A DNA stretch of 64,000 bases from Stercorarius parasiticus (GCA_013396915.1 VWZL01003420.1:797507-861506), one strand, 5' to 3'; shown: positions 1-12,233, counted from the first letter of the stretch. Made by a program: numbers and translations. Notes: a model not told the origin generated them from the letters alone.

Positions 1-972
1 TGGCTCTGGGCCTCTGCAGGCACAGTGGGCCTTAGAAGGAAGGAAGAAGACAAAGGAAAGAAGGACAGAAGGACTGAGAGTCCTCAGCAAATGAACGCTT
101 AAAGATACAGACTCATAGGCAGGAAAGCAGGGCAGGGAACCCCAGGTGACACAAAGTGCTGACTGGTGAGACAACCACAGGGGACATGCCCTGCCCCGGT
201 GCCCAGTGTTGTGCATCATGAACATAGTGGTGCACTGTCCAGAGACAGGCATAACAGAAAGATGCAGTTTTGGAATTTTCCGTATTCTTTCGACTGTGTT
301 TCTGAAAGCTTTGACTCGTCTGTCTCAGCAGCAGGTCAGGAGTTAAAGGGTGCTTGCAAAGGGTCAGTTTACCTCATCTACCCTTGTGATGCAGGTTGAT
401 CCAACCCAGCTGGTGGCTCGGCGAAGGTGGACTTTCTGTAGCCTCTGGGGAGAGAAAGACACTCCTAGTGTGTGATTCACCTCATGGTCAAAGTGAACAT
501 CTAAAGTTAGGAGAGATGTGTCCCTGAGGTGCAAGTCATTGGGATGGCATTGCTCTGTCCCTCGGCAAGAGCAGGGTTGTCTGTTCTTAGCTATTGCTTT
601 CAAGCATGACCTCAGCCCCCCTGCGCTGACTACTCTTAACAGAGACTAAACCAATGCAATCATCTCCTCTGCTGTCTGTCGGCCTCCTTTCAGAGGAGCT
701 GTGATTTGCTGCCAGCTTACCCCAGCAGCAGATGATGATGGTGCCCTAGCTTAGTGGTCCGAGCTACAGGTTGGCAGTGGGGAAGTGAGCCAGGACCTGT
801 GCATTTCTCAGAGGCTTCCCCCACATCGCAGGCAGGAAAACATGACACCAAGCCTGCTTGCTCGGCATCCTGAGCCATGCACTCTGCTGCACAGCCCAGA
901 GCTCAGCAGAACTCACAGGCTTGTAGCTGTGTTTGATTAATGCCTGTTTGCTCTCTGCTTTCTGGTGTTTAG
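1..972 (+). other. PLXNC1 intron (partial), no exon seen
   Basis: The sequence upstream of the first recognised PLXNC1 exon shows no stretch that reads as plexin in any frame. The open frames here are short and lack splice sites in the right phase. It ends in a pyrimidine-rich run and an AG at 971-972, which fits an intron whose donor lies outside the window. Confidence 0.7.
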
Positions 973-1004
973 CCTCAGACTACTCGGATGAACACTGTCA
1001 TTTG
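973..1004 (+). CDS. PLXNC1: PLXNC1 coding exon a (small exon)
   Basis: The exon is 32 nt, encoding [10 protein letters not shown] after two bases that finish a split codon. The acceptor is TTTAG at 968-972 and the donor is TTG|GTGAGT at 1004/1005. A second in-frame AG at 977-978 could give a 26-nt form. It joins in frame to the next exon. Confidence 0.75.
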
Positions 1005-4000
1005 GTGAGTTCAGTCATTACACTGTTAAATGGTAGATTTAATACTGAGCTGCATTTGTATCTGTGTAATCTCTCTAATCTCTTCATGACAGATTTTACC
1101 AGACTCTGAAGCAAACAAAGATGTGAAAGGAGCAGGTCACAAAGGAAAACAAAAATTCAAAGTGAAAGAAATGTATCTGACAAAACTTCTGTCAACCAAG
1201 GTAAACTGTAAAGTCCTTATTTTGAGGGAGGGCTGGTGTTAGGCATGGCTAGTTTGGCACAGCAGAAATACAAATTAAAGCAGAAATTACACAGACTTCC
1301 TGCATGTATATCAAATGTTAAGTAAAAAGGTAGCCTATAAAAATCACTGTGCTAACTATGAATTATGACCATTTGCAAAGATGGCCACATTTCAGGTTTT
1401 CTAATGCTAGAGTTCTAAGATTGGCTGTTACTCGCACTGTCTCCTCAGTAAGCACAACCTTTTTTCTCAGGTTAAAGAAAAACAGGTAGTTACTGAGTTT
1501 ATAGAAAGTGAGTTTGCCACTGAGTCCCATAGAGTCCCATCCCTTCTGAAGAGACAGCTTTCAAACAACGATCTCCTCACTCTCTACTAGTGTTTGCCCA
1601 GCTTAGAGACAACTTCCAAGGCCTGAGTTCCACAAAATACTGCCCATGAAATGAAATAATCTTCTAGGGTCTCAAATTAAGCATCAAAAATAACTAGATT
1701 AATTTTAAAAACAAGGTCCTTAGGATCTATAATACAATTACCTAATTTATACGATGCGCATTCCTTAGGAATAAGCCCTGCTCACTCCCTCCAGTAATGT
1801 CATCTTGTTTCTGACTTACTCAAAAGGGTTATAAAACTCTTTGCAACAGCGTATTACTTAAAATATTAATCAGTGCACAACACCGAGTGCTGTGTGATAC
1901 AAGAGGCCTGAAGGGATGAAGATTATGGCCTTCTTGCATTTAAAAATCTGTCAGTCATTATTTAATTAGATTGTTGATAGCATCTGAAGTAATTTAGGAC
2001 ACTACCCAAAGTGAGAGTGAAGACTGGTCATTTTTCATTAGCTGTGGAAACTAACAGAAACCCTTAGGGATTGCTAGAGTAAACTAGTAGTATCTTATGG
2101 TGGAAGACTGAAGTACAAAAGAAAAGATCAGGCTCTTGAGAAACAGTCCTTTAAAGGGCTTTAAATTATTCATCTCCTCCAAAGTAGGGTAGTACTCTGA
2201 ACAACAGTGCTGTGATATCCTTCACTGTGAAATTCCACCCATGTTATGCTGTGCACTAAAGGAAATTGCATGGAACCATGTCTCTCTCCCTCTCTCTCTG
2301 TCACCTCTACCCGCACACAGACACAATTGCAGAGTTTGCCAGGTGAAATGAACTGGCCAGTAGCGCATCAAGGCCTTGGGATACACTGGAATCCTTCTTG
2401 TTGAGAGAAGACTGGGCTGAACTGATCTTCAGAACAGATGTGAAGAAAAGAAGCACAAAACAGTGTTGGTTGTTTGCCTCTGCTTATGAATTCTCTGTAA
2501 TGATGTCAGTGAGTCCATCAGCATCCAAGCCCTTGCTTTTGTGAGCCAAACGGCTTCACTTCTGGATCAGAAATACCAAGTTTTCAGTTCTTCTTTCTAA
2601 CGTTAGTGTCTTCATATGCCACCCAAGGCTGTTATCCTAGAATTAGATCAAGTGCCACAGTCGCTTGGCTTGTGAAGTGTTGATGAGCACATGTGTTCAA
2701 CATGTGTCGCAGATGGCACCAGCACCCTAGAAAACTGGTTAAACTCCTTTTGCTCACCTCCCTGTTACTTCCATTCACAAGTTCCAAATGCCTTCAGCAA
2801 CGGTGCCAGCAGTATCTGAAGAGTTGATGTTGTCTTTGTTGGAATGAGTGATTCCTTCCGCCTACGATTTATTACAAGGTTCACCACAATTCTCCTGCTG
2901 GTAAAGTGATAGGACATGTGACATTTGAAAGCAGATCATTATGGTGTACTTGTAGTTTCATTTATGTTACTTACTGTCTTGTTTGCCAATAACCTATGCC
3001 ATAGATGTTTACCACAAGCGTGTTGTAGTTTCTGTGTGTGGTTGCTCTGGGGCACGCTCAACTCTCTGAGGCAAAAAATCCTACTCTTTTCTTGTGTAAT
3101 AACAGCACCGTTCATTTTCTTACTTTTCAGGTTGCGATTCATTCGGTTGTTGAAAAGCTCTTCAGGAGCATTTGGAGTTTACCCAACAATAAAGCACCTG
3201 TTGCCATCAAGTACTTCTTTGACTTTCTGGATGCCCAGGCTGAGAGCAAAAAAATTACTGACCCTGATGTGGTGCATATATGGAAAACCAACAGGTATGT
3301 CCGTATGATATGCACAGGAGTGCGTGCACTCTCTGAAAACATAGTTGCAAAGATGGAACAGGGGATCAGAAGAATAAGATTTTGGCATGCCTGGGTGAAG
3401 ATATGGTTTGGCTTTGTGGATTCTGGTAATTTTAGTATATTGATTGGATACCAACACAAACCACTATAGCTTTCAGGACTGCATACTGACTTTGCACTCA
3501 GAAAGAAGTATCCGCAGGTTGAGAGCATTACTTGAAGATGGAGGGGTGACTGACTGATGTGTTTTTGCTCTGTAGCCTTTGTTCCCTGATCTCTTTTTTA
3601 ACATGAATAAACGGCCTTGAAACGTGCTTCTTTCCATGAGTGCAGTGCAATTAAACTACCATTTTAAAGCAGTTGTGCTACATGAGTGGTTAATTTTAAG
3701 GATGCTTGTTCTTTCTCTGTCTAGTCTTCCTCTTCGCTTCTGGGTGAACATACTGAAGAATCCCCAGTTTGTCTTTGATATTAAGAAGACTTCACATATA
3801 GATGGCTGTTTGTCTGTAATTGCACAAGCTTTCATGGATGCCTTTTCTCTAGCAGAACAGACACTGGGGAAGGTAATGCTGCCCTTGCAGTCTTTTGCTA
3901 ACTCCTCAACCAATGTCTTCTTCAGCTGTATAATTATTTAGAGGATGAAGTCCTGCATCTGCTGACATTGGGGCAAAACTGTCAGTGGCCTAATTAAGCT

Positions 4001-7000
4001 GGGTTTCCACTCCTTGTTGCTCCATCTCACAAGACCAAGGAATTCACTGGGGTGGACAGATACAGCTACTAGAATACCATATTTATAGTTAGCTGCTGCT
4101 TGTCTTCTCTGCAGTTTGTTTTTGCGGTGTTTATATAGAATACGTGGAAGAGGGTGAAAATAGTAAGATTTCAATGAAGTTTTACAGAATTTTTAAACAT
4201 AGGTCTTAATAGTATTAACATTATTTGGTAAGTCGTCCAAATTTTGTCTGCCACATACCAACGTGCAGAAAACACACATAGAAGCTACTGGGAGCTGTAA
4301 GAATACTTGAAAGAACTCTGAAGTTTGAAACAGTTCCTTTCACATGTGTTAGCTGCTCTCTTTTTATACGCAAAATTACTTGCTGGAATAACAAGTCCAG
4401 AGATCTTATATTCAAAAGCCCTTTAGTACACTGTCCAGAACTCTGGGGATCAGAAATACTTCATTTTCCCTGAGGATATTTTCCTTTTCTTTGGACCAAA
4501 GCAGGAAGCATTTGTTCAGGCTCATACTACCAAGAAAAGCAGGCTAGAGATTTTTTAGCCAAAAAAAGAATTATATAAAAATGAACTAATTTCCTACGTG
4601 ATCTGAACCAACTTGCTCATCTGTTAAAGGTAAAGAACAAATAATGCACTTATTTATCTTATTTCAGGAGTAAAGTGTCATGAATTAAAACTCATCACAT
4701 CACTCACTTGATGGAAAAACTGCAAATGAGCATGCTCTGTTAGGTTTCTATGCTTAACACCCCTTGTGAAATACTATTACTGATACAACAGCTCCCATGA
4801 AGCCATTTGAAAAGGGATGCTGAAACCTAATAAGGGTTTGCAATGCTGTAAGCATCTTGTGGCCTTTTAGTACTAAAATGTATTTACTTTCATGATTTTT
4901 AGCCTTTTAGCTTAAAACATTCTTCAGCCACTTTAGTAAACAAACATTTAAATCATTTCATCACACAGTGGAAACAGTAGTGACAAGGTATCACATGGTC
5001 ATGTCATTTATTCCCCAGAATTTAAACTAGAGCAGTGACAGGAAACTACCAGCCCCCACTTTTACATTCTGAAAACATGGTTTCCACGTGGGGCTTCAGC
5101 TCCTACCACAAACCATCAGCATTTATTTCTTCAGATGAGCCTAAAGCTGCCTAGTAGGTGACTCCTGACCCGTGTTGTCGAAGCCCTGGGGAAAAAAATA
5201 AATCCCTTTATCTGTGCATGCCTGGCAGTCAGCTCTCCACGCTCTGGAACCCCGGAGCGAAAGGAGTAGTAGGGACCAAGGAGTTTAAGGGGAACCTCTG
5301 CCAGGACAGGATCTAGCAAGGCTCTCCGGCGTGTTACCCTAGGGGAACTTTCCACAGCGCTGCTGTCTCCTGTATGTAAATAGCGTATCAGCCTCGAGGC
5401 CTTGGGTTCAGCTTTCTCAATCTTTCAGGTTCGGGGAGGGGTGAGGAGGAAGGAAGAAAGAAAAATATGTCTGAGGAACAAATGTTCGTCACTCCTGATG
5501 CCAATAGAAATAATTATACGGCAACTGTCATGAAACACAATGCACTGTTACTGACGTCCCTGGGTCTGTTCTTCATCTTTATTTCATAACCTTGATTCCT
5601 TGCATGTAACCACTGCAAAGAGACATGAGTCACACAGAGAACAGACACGATTAGATGCAATTAACTATGTGGAGGTGGAACCTTAGGAAATCTGTGCTGT
5701 GAAAATTGACAAGGCTTCAAATATTTTCTTTTAAGGAAGCACCAACAAATAAACTTCTCTACGCTAAGGACATTCCACTCTACAAGAAGGAGGTGAAAGC
5801 GTACTACAAAGCCATCAGGGATCTGCCTCCATTGACCACTTCAGAGGTTGAAGAATTTCTAACTCAGGAATCTAAGGTATGGTTGAGAAGTGGGAACTTC
5901 ATTTGCTTTCATGTGAAGTTTTTTAAAAAGGAGAACTGCCTGACCAGAACTGTTTTCTGTTTTAGAAACATGAAAATGAATTTAATGAGAAAGTGGCCTT
6001 GATTGAAATCCACAGATACATAGTGAAATATTATGATGAGGTAAGCACGTCTGCTCTTCCTGCTTAACCCCTTAACGTTAGCTTGCCACCTCAGGCTGGT
6101 AAATTGGGCTTGACAGAGTAACCAAAGGCTGTCCTGGGGCGTGACTTACTGGGCGCCCGTGCAGAGACAGCCCCTTGGGGATGCAGCCGAGGCTGCTCCT
6201 CCTCCTGAGCTGTGTGGAGCCAGAGCGGCACAGCCCCCGGGGCGGCTGCAGCCCCCCCATCTCTCAGAGGGGCCAAAAGTTTGAAAATGCACCTTTACTG
6301 TCACCACTGTATTTCGCAGAGACAGTAGCAATAAAATGCTCCCTGCAGTTTTAAGGAAGTTCCTAAATAGTCTAGACTTCTTGTTTTACAGTGTTTGCGG
6401 AGTATCTGCTAATGCCTGTCACAACTCCTGTGCACGCGCTCCATTTCCCTGGAGATTCCGAAATCAGATTAGACTAGCACCGGGGATCTCAATTTAACAG
6501 TCAGCGCAAACACCTCAGCGGAGCACGCTCAGCCTTACAGCAAGAAGTGTCTGCTCCTTTCCCATCATAGCCCTCTCACGCTCTGCTCTAACGGTCTTTC
6601 TCTTAAAGAAAAGAAGCTATAGCTTCCAGTCCCTGCTATTGCTAACAAAATAAACCGTTTCTCAACTGAAAGCACTTACTCACAGGCTACCTCTAAGCTG
6701 CTTTGTAAGAAAGTCCCTGCCCTCCGCTTTGCATGATAGGATTCTGCGCTCCGTTTTGCTCGGCATCCTTAACAGAGGCTGCGTGTGCCTGCGCAGGGAG
6801 GCAGATAAGAGCCAGCTGGGGTGTGCTGCCTGAAGGGGCTCGTTACCACTTCCAGCAGGTTGTCTGGGTCTCCCAGCAACCAGACCTTTCTCTCTTTCAT
6901 CCCTAGCAGCGCAGCATCGGCGCTGGCTGCAATCATCCAGCTCTCCATCACCTGTTAGCGAGCTTACCACTTCTGATCTCTGACATCTTAAATTATCTGA

Positions 7001-7840
7001 GTTCGGCACTAAATCTTTGCCTCTAAAAGAAGCGTGGGATGACACTTGGAATAGCACTATGCTTTATTAAGCTCATTAAAATTGTTGACATAGGAGACTT
7101 CAGAATACTTTCTAATCTTAGTGCCCATTTTTGCTTTTTTGAAGCTAGTACTGGCTAAACTTACCCCGTTCTTAGAAGGAAACCCTCCCTCTGCTCTTCT
7201 GCCTCCAGCTTTTGACCGGGAGCAGCTAAACCTCATCCATTGCTTGCTGAGACCTCGGTTGCTTTGTAGAGTTGCCAGCAAAGAGTTTTCAGACAACCAT
7301 AATGCTCCCTCCTATCACCTGGGGCCAGTGCCAAGTGGGCCAGTTAGAGGAAGAGCGGCAGTTTATTGCCCTCACTTTATAGGGCAGAGGAAGAGAAATA
7401 ACACATCACTTGTGAATTGGCTCTAGGGTAAAGCTGCCGCGCTGGCCCTGCCTCACGCTTCAAGAGATGAGCATGTGTTGGATTTGTTTGGGCTTTTTTG
7501 CTTGGCTCTGCCTTTCTTTGGGGGAAGTGTTGCAAATCCTGTAATCATAATGACTTGAAAGGAAAACTCCCAAAATAAAGTGTTAGAGTCAGAAAAGAAT
7601 GTTTACATATAGGCAGGCATTCAGATGGATTTTTCTGCCAGCAGTTGTTGGAATGCAGAAAAGCAGGCTTTAAAAAACAGCAAGTAAAATAAGCACTAAA
7701 AAAATTATTCCCTTTTTTTTGCTAATTGTTAACAGATTGTCAGCAAACTCGAGCGAGAACGGGGGTTTGAAGAAGTCCAGAAACAGCTCCAGCAAGTGAA
7801 AGCCTTATTTGATGAAAAGAAAAAATGCAAATGGCTTTGA
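973..7840 (+). CDS. PLXNC1: Plexin-C1, C-terminal part (seven coding exons, 5' part outside window)
   Basis: Plexin-C1 is a single-pass plasma-membrane receptor for semaphorin 7A. Its cytoplasmic part is a RasGAP-like domain acting on Rap-type GTPases, split by a Rho-binding domain. Seven exons (973-1004, 1093-1200, 3131-3294, 3725-3872, 5736-5876, 5966-6040, 7736-7840) join in one frame and encode about the last 257 residues. The frame includes the plexin hallmark [19 protein letters not shown]. By its spacing of about 150 residues from the C terminus, the Arg of LPLRFW should be the second catalytic arginine of the GAP domain; this is inference. A helical charged end closes in KKKCKWL and TGA. 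The family choice of C1 over A, B or D rests on the C-terminal end and on the neighbours CEP83 and TMCC3. All introns here are GT-AG and no frameshift was seen. The ectodomain, membrane segment and first GAP half lie upstream of the window. Confidence 0.95.
1093..1200 (+). CDS. PLXNC1: PLXNC1 coding exon b
   Basis: The exon is 108 nt (36 codons), phase 0 at both ends. It encodes a Lys-rich segment ending in [14 protein letters not shown], which is strongly conserved in plexins and runs into the next exon. The acceptor is GACAG and the donor is AAG|GTAAAC. Confidence 0.93.
1201..3130 (+). other. PLXNC1 intron
   Basis: The intron is GT-AG and AT-rich, with a short CT-rich run near 2280-2300. 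No exon or repeat was recognised. Confidence 0.85.
3131..3294 (+). CDS. PLXNC1: PLXNC1 coding exon c
   Basis: The exon is 164 nt. It encodes [15 protein letters not shown], then the [16 protein letters not shown] and [11 protein letters not shown] blocks of the plexin GAP domain. The acceptor is TTTTCAG and the donor is ACAG|GTATGT. It ends two bases into an AGT Ser codon completed in the next exon. Confidence 0.97.
3725..3872 (+). CDS. PLXNC1: PLXNC1 coding exon d (LPLRFW motif)
   Basis: The exon is 148 nt. It encodes the plexin signature [15 protein letters not shown] followed by [15 protein letters not shown]. The acceptor is TGTCTAG and the donor is AAG|GTAATG. It holds the arginine inferred to be the second GAP catalytic arginine. 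Confidence 0.97.
3873..5735 (+). other. PLXNC1 intron
   Basis: The intron is GT-AG. No supported gene, RNA or interspersed repeat was seen. Confidence 0.85.
5736..5876 (+). CDS. PLXNC1: PLXNC1 coding exon e
   Basis: The exon is 141 nt (47 codons), phase 0. It encodes [14 protein letters not shown], the conserved block [11 protein letters not shown], and EEFLTQESK. The acceptor is TTTTAAG and the donor is AAG|GTATGG. Confidence 0.97.
5966..6040 (+). CDS. PLXNC1: PLXNC1 coding exon f
   Basis: The exon is 75 nt (25 codons), phase 0. It encodes [20 protein letters not shown] and KYYDE. The acceptor is TTTTAG and the donor is GAG|GTAAGC. Confidence 0.95.
6041..7735 (+). other. PLXNC1 last intron
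   Basis: The intron is GT-AG, with a GC-richer part at about 6130-6290 and 6690-6960 but no recognised exon. The open frames there read differently on both strands and look like chance. Confidence 0.85.
7736..7840 (+). CDS. PLXNC1: PLXNC1 last coding exon
   Basis: There are 34 codons plus TGA at 7838-7840. The segment has a charged helical pattern ([13 protein letters not shown]) and closes in KKKCKWL. The acceptor is TTAACAG after a T-rich run. Confidence 0.94.
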   Translation: MVSKLERERGFEEVQKQLQQVKALFDEKKKCKWL

Positions 7841-10119
7841 GCAGAGCACTGACTCACAGCGGCACTGTGGGGGATTTTAAATAAGCGCTACTGCTCCCAA
7901 AATTGTTTTGACTGTCTATATGTACAGGGTTTGAAGCATTTGGACACTCTTCTCCACTCTGACCATTCCAAGTAATATCTACGTTTGGGAATGAAGTACG
8001 GGCAGGGTTACGTATTCAAACGTGGGCGCGTGAAAGCGAAAGTGAGTCTAGTGTTGGCAGGGCCAGCATTTTTAGGTACTTGAACACACATACCTTTTGG
8101 TTCAAAAACATTACCTAAAAGTAAGCTTTCTGCTTACTTAAAAACAAGCTCGTAGGAGATGCGCAAAACACACCGCAAGTTCAGGGTTGCCCGTGTGAAC
8201 TTGTAAGTTCCTACTTGTAAGTAGCTCTTTTTTTGAAGAGAGAAAGCTGATGTTGCGCCACATCCTTTCAGCAGCCTTTGCAAACTGTCTGGATGAGCTC
8301 CAGCTTCAGAATACGGGGCAGCTGCAGTTTCCTTCCTTCCAGACAAATGTACACTGGTTCCTCTTCGGGAAAAAAAAACGAAAACCAGCACCAAAGTGAC
8401 ACTTGGGACAAGCGTGTCTAGCAGAAAAGGCGGGTCTGAGGTTTGAAGGCCAAGTGCCACATGGCAGGACTTCTCTTCCTTAGGAAAGAATTTCCATGTG
8501 CAAAGTGAAGCCGACCACTGAGCCGGGGTGGGGGGAGGCGGGGGAGGCTTTTGGAGAGAGGCACTAGACCGCCATCAGTCTGTGTTTACATTTCTACCTT
8601 TCCATCCTTAAATAAGCTGTGAAACACTTGTGAGCTGCTTCACAGGTGAAGCCTGCGGTGCAGCTGCGCCGCGTGGGAACAGCGTTGTGATTTGTTGAGG
8701 CGGCTGACGAGGGCTCCCTCTTTGGTGCACAAACCTGTACTCAGGGGCACGATGGGCCCGTGCGTCAGCGCTGGCAGTCCCGGCCACCCCCTGTACAAGG
8801 ACCTCACAAACCTAAAGCCAGCAGATTTATTTTTTTTTTCCAGGTTGTCCACACAAAGGCTTTGTCAAAAGAGGGTAAGAACAGGAGGGCTGGTGTAATC
8901 TCTGACTCTGTACGAGAAACTGATACAAAGGTGGGAGCTGGGGTTGGGGAGGGGGTAACTGCCTGCCTTGGTCTTGATTGGGTGTTTTTTGAGGCTTGGC
9001 CGGCTTCAAAGGAGGGCGTCCAGTACATTTGCATTGGTGGCTAAAGTTGGCCCTGCTGGAAAGCAGGTGTGTGGCCACACTGCTGAGAAGAGGCTGGTGC
9101 AATGGCTACCATGCAAAGCCACGGAGGAGCAGCCGTGGCCCTGGCTCGGCTACCACACCGGCACAGTCCTACCCTCCACTATGGACTTGGAATCTTTTCT
9201 TGCCCTGGGCTCGGCGTCAGTCACACAGAGGCGCTTCCTAAGGCTCCCTTAGACTTGAGGCGAGGTGTCGATGAGATGGTGATACATTTCCCACCACCAG
9301 AGGTGCGTGGCGTAGCGCAGTGTCCCACCGGCGAGGGAAGAGCTGTCCCCTGCCTTGGCAGCGGCAAGGGTGCCACAGGCCATGAATGGCACAGGTTGCC
9401 CAAGTTCAGTATAGAAAGCCCATGCTGGGGCTGTGACCAGCCAGGCACCTACGCAGGGCTCCCAGGCAGCCGAGCGCTCAAAACGTTCATGAGTGTGCCC
9501 TGCTGTGCTGGGGGAGCCCCGAGGCCGCAGTGCAGCAGTACTAAAGCTGGCTGGTTTGGCCACAGTGGCTGCCAGAAGCTGGTATTGGGCGCAATCCCAC
9601 AGCACGTGGCCGGCCAGTGCTGGTAGACCTTAACCACGCTTTGGCCGCCTGTTCACGTGGGGCAAAGCAAACAGAAAAACACGTTGCCGCCTGGTCTGCC
9701 CCCTCCCTGCCATGGGATGGCACAAGTTGATCCTCTGGCGTATTGGCGAGGGCAGCCACCAACCCATACTGTGATGGCTTCTTTTTGTTCTTGTTTGGTT
9801 TTTTTTTTTTAATTCAAGTCTTACACTTGCTATTGAGTTTACACTTTATACTTGATGGAATGTATGGCTTTGTTCAGGAAACTGCACTACAGTGTTGCAG
9901 TACTGTCAGCAGTTCTCTTCTCTGCCTGGCACAATATATTGTGGTAAGTTTTATTTTAATTAGGGAAGAAAACCACCCCACCCCAACCCTAACCTGTCTT
10001 GCCCTCTGTCCTAAAGGAGTGGACCGTGGCTCGAGTAGCACTTAAGCTTAGAATACCTATACTTAAGGGCTTGATTTTTATCATTCTTAACCTAACCTTT
10101 TAAAGCAGCATCAAATATA

Positions 10120-10125
10120 AATAAA
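10120..10125 (+). terminator. PLXNC1: Candidate poly(A) signal AATAAA (PLXNC1, proximal)
   Basis: Overlapping AATAAA hexamers lie in an (AAAT)n run. This could be functional or just simple-sequence. Confidence 0.3.
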
Positions 10126-10752
10126 TAAATAAAAAAAGCACAGTAATTAATATTGAAGGAGGGGCATGAGCAGATTACTCTTTCCAGTTTAGCCAGACAT
10201 CTCAGCAGTTCCATTCCAGTTCAGGTGTTCGCTGGCAGTGCATTTGAATGAACTGTGATAGTTTTGTTCAACAGTAACCTTCTGTACAGGCAGAAAAAAA
10301 AAAAAAGGAAAAAAAAAAAATCCCAACATTTCTGCTTGAAAAAGCTGTAAAATATAATCTGTTTGCGTGGGTCTGATCCTGTGAACTTCACTATATGTGT
10401 TTATATGATGAGGAAACGAAAACCAGTCCTATTCTGTATTTGTACTACTGCTTGTTTGCTGCAATAGCTTTAATGATTTCTAGAGATTAAGTATGTGTTG
10501 AAGCAGGCCCCGGAGCTTTAGCCTACGGCCTGGAATAGGATTATTGCCTTTTATTCAAGCCTCCTAAACAGCGTCACTCTGTTAGTAAACCATTTTTAAA
10601 GTCATGCTGGGACTTTGTAACCCATCAAGTGGATCTCACGAAGTGATGTGAAGTATAATGAAGTGATTGTGGCTCTTTTGGTAGGTTTGGGTCAGCACAC
10701 AAAACATTGGCACATCTTCCGTATCTGCGATTCCCTGTTACTGGTACCCGGA

Positions 10753-10792
10753 CAAAAAAAAAAAAAACCAAACCCAACACAACAACCCACCT
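10753..10792 (+). repeat. A run followed by A/C-only tract
   Basis: A run of A passes into a stretch made almost only of A and C. It is one of several similar asymmetric tracts in this window. Confidence 0.7.
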
Positions 10793-11082
10793 CTGATTAA
10801 AGCTGTATTACGGCAACCCAACAATTCTAACAGCGTTCTCTGAAATGAAAGCAAACTTCTCTTTTAACTTATTTCCACATGTTTACAGGCAAACAGCGTA
10901 TTTTCTAACACTAGCTTACAGAGCATTATTTTGCAGTCATCTAGTTGAAAAAGTCAAATCTTACTAATGTGTAAAGTAATTCCTGTTGTACAGAAGTTAA
11001 TCTGTTGTTTAAAATGAATGGTTTTAAAAAAAAAAAAGTGCAAATGACAAATACATGTTGGTGTTTGTATGGGTTTATCTAG

Positions 11083-11088
11083 AATAAA
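11083..11088 (+). terminator. PLXNC1: Candidate poly(A) signal AATAAA (PLXNC1, distal)
   Basis: A canonical hexamer is followed by GT/T-rich sequence (GGTTATTTTTG). It is the last good plus-strand signal before the convergent CEP83 gene. Confidence 0.5.
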
Positions 11089-11105
11089 ATGCATTTGGAG
11101 GTTAT

Positions 11106-12205
11106 TTTTGATTAACTTGCATACTTTAAAATGGTTAAGGGAGAGCAAGCGCAGCTTGTAGTGATGCCGAGGTCACGCAGGGACCGGCGTGTAGGATACG
11201 GACTGTGCCAGCGGAGGTGGCAGGTTGCAGCCACAGGCCAGCGCTGTGTGGCACAAACCACTGATGTCCCTCTGCGGCTGGGGACAGCACAAAAAGGAAG
11301 GTACGGGGCAGCGTCAGGCAATGCTGGGGGTACGGGGGATTCCCGCAGCCTTCCCACCTCTGGGAGGTGGTGGCTGAAGGTGGGGTGCCCGCTGCACCTC
11401 CACACAGCCCTCGGGAGCCACACTACAACTTCTTTGCTTTAAGGCCCTGGGGGTGTTGGTACATTTTAAAAGCTAAAAATGTGAAAACCGAGGATAATCT
11501 GGTAACCGCTCTCTGAGGAGGGTGCAGCAGGGACAGGAAATTAAGTCTTGCACAAACAGCCTGAGGCAGACTGGGAAAGGGAGTCCACAAACCAGCAGAT
11601 AACCATCCTTCTTCCTCCTGCTGGTACCCTTCTGCCCCCCAAGGCTTCCCTCGCTTGTGTGCACCGCCCTCCCTGCACCCTGCCATCAGGTGAAGTCCTG
11701 CTGCAGACCATGTCACCAGGGTCGGGGACAGGAACACCAGGCTGCTGCCAGCCAGCTCTTTGCAACCATTACATACTGCCAAACTTCAGTGACCCTTACA
11801 TTACTTCTTCCTCAGAGAAGTCTAACAAATTCCCCCAGGAGGTACAGTACGATCCCTGTACTTACGTACTGCAGGGAAAAATGGAAAATGCAGGCTCCGG
11901 AGAGAAAAGTTGCATGAAGGACACTGTCACTGTATGGAATGTAGTTGCTCTGTTGTCTATTACTGCAGCCTAATAACACCACTGAATAAGCCATTTAAAG
12001 AAATCGCACTGCCTGTCTCACTGCCTCATACTTTCACTGCAGTATTTGGGAAAAAAACCCCCAACCAAACAAAAAACCACAGATAAAAATAATTCCTGCA
12101 CTTCCAGGAAACTTTTCACTATCAAATCAAAAAAATTAATTGATCCCTTTATAAGTTTCTGTTGCTAAAGTGATAATGAAGAAAAAAAGATTTTTTAAAT
12201 CAATA
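11106..12205. other. Spacer between convergent PLXNC1 and CEP83 3' ends
   Basis: About 1.1 kb separates the two candidate poly(A) signals. It contains a GC-rich segment (about 11150-11420) and an A/C tract at 12051-12082. Open frames on both strands show no recognisable domain. Confidence 0.6.
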
Positions 12206-12227
12206 CATTCAACCTTGAATAAATAAT

Positions 12228-12233
12228 TTTATT
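12228..12233 (-). terminator. CEP83: Candidate poly(A) signal AATAAA (CEP83)
   Basis: TTTATT on the plus strand reads AATAAA on the minus strand, about 690 bases after the CEP83 stop. A nearer alternative is at 12675-12680. Confidence 0.5.

Larger units (their letters stand above)
7841..11105 (+). other. PLXNC1: PLXNC1 3' untranslated region (extent inferred)
   Basis: After the stop codon, no splice sites or conserved frame could be supported up to a canonical AATAAA at 11083-11088. The first 1 kb is mixed. The part from about 8640 to 9760 is clearly GC-richer, and the rest is AT-rich with A runs near 10290-10320 and 10753. Another AATAAA cluster lies at 10120-10135. The true 3' end may be at either signal or use both. 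Confidence 0.55.

Noticed and set aside
2278..2300. CT-rich run as a microsatellite
   Set aside because: Too short and irregular to list as a repeat.
3038..3469. 143-codon frame over PLXNC1 exon c
   Set aside because: Only the central part is exon. The ends are intron read-through.
9102..9626. 174-codon open frame on the plus strand downstream of PLXNC1
   Set aside because: GC-rich sequence gives long frames on both strands here. No recognisable domain, no codon pattern and no splice context.
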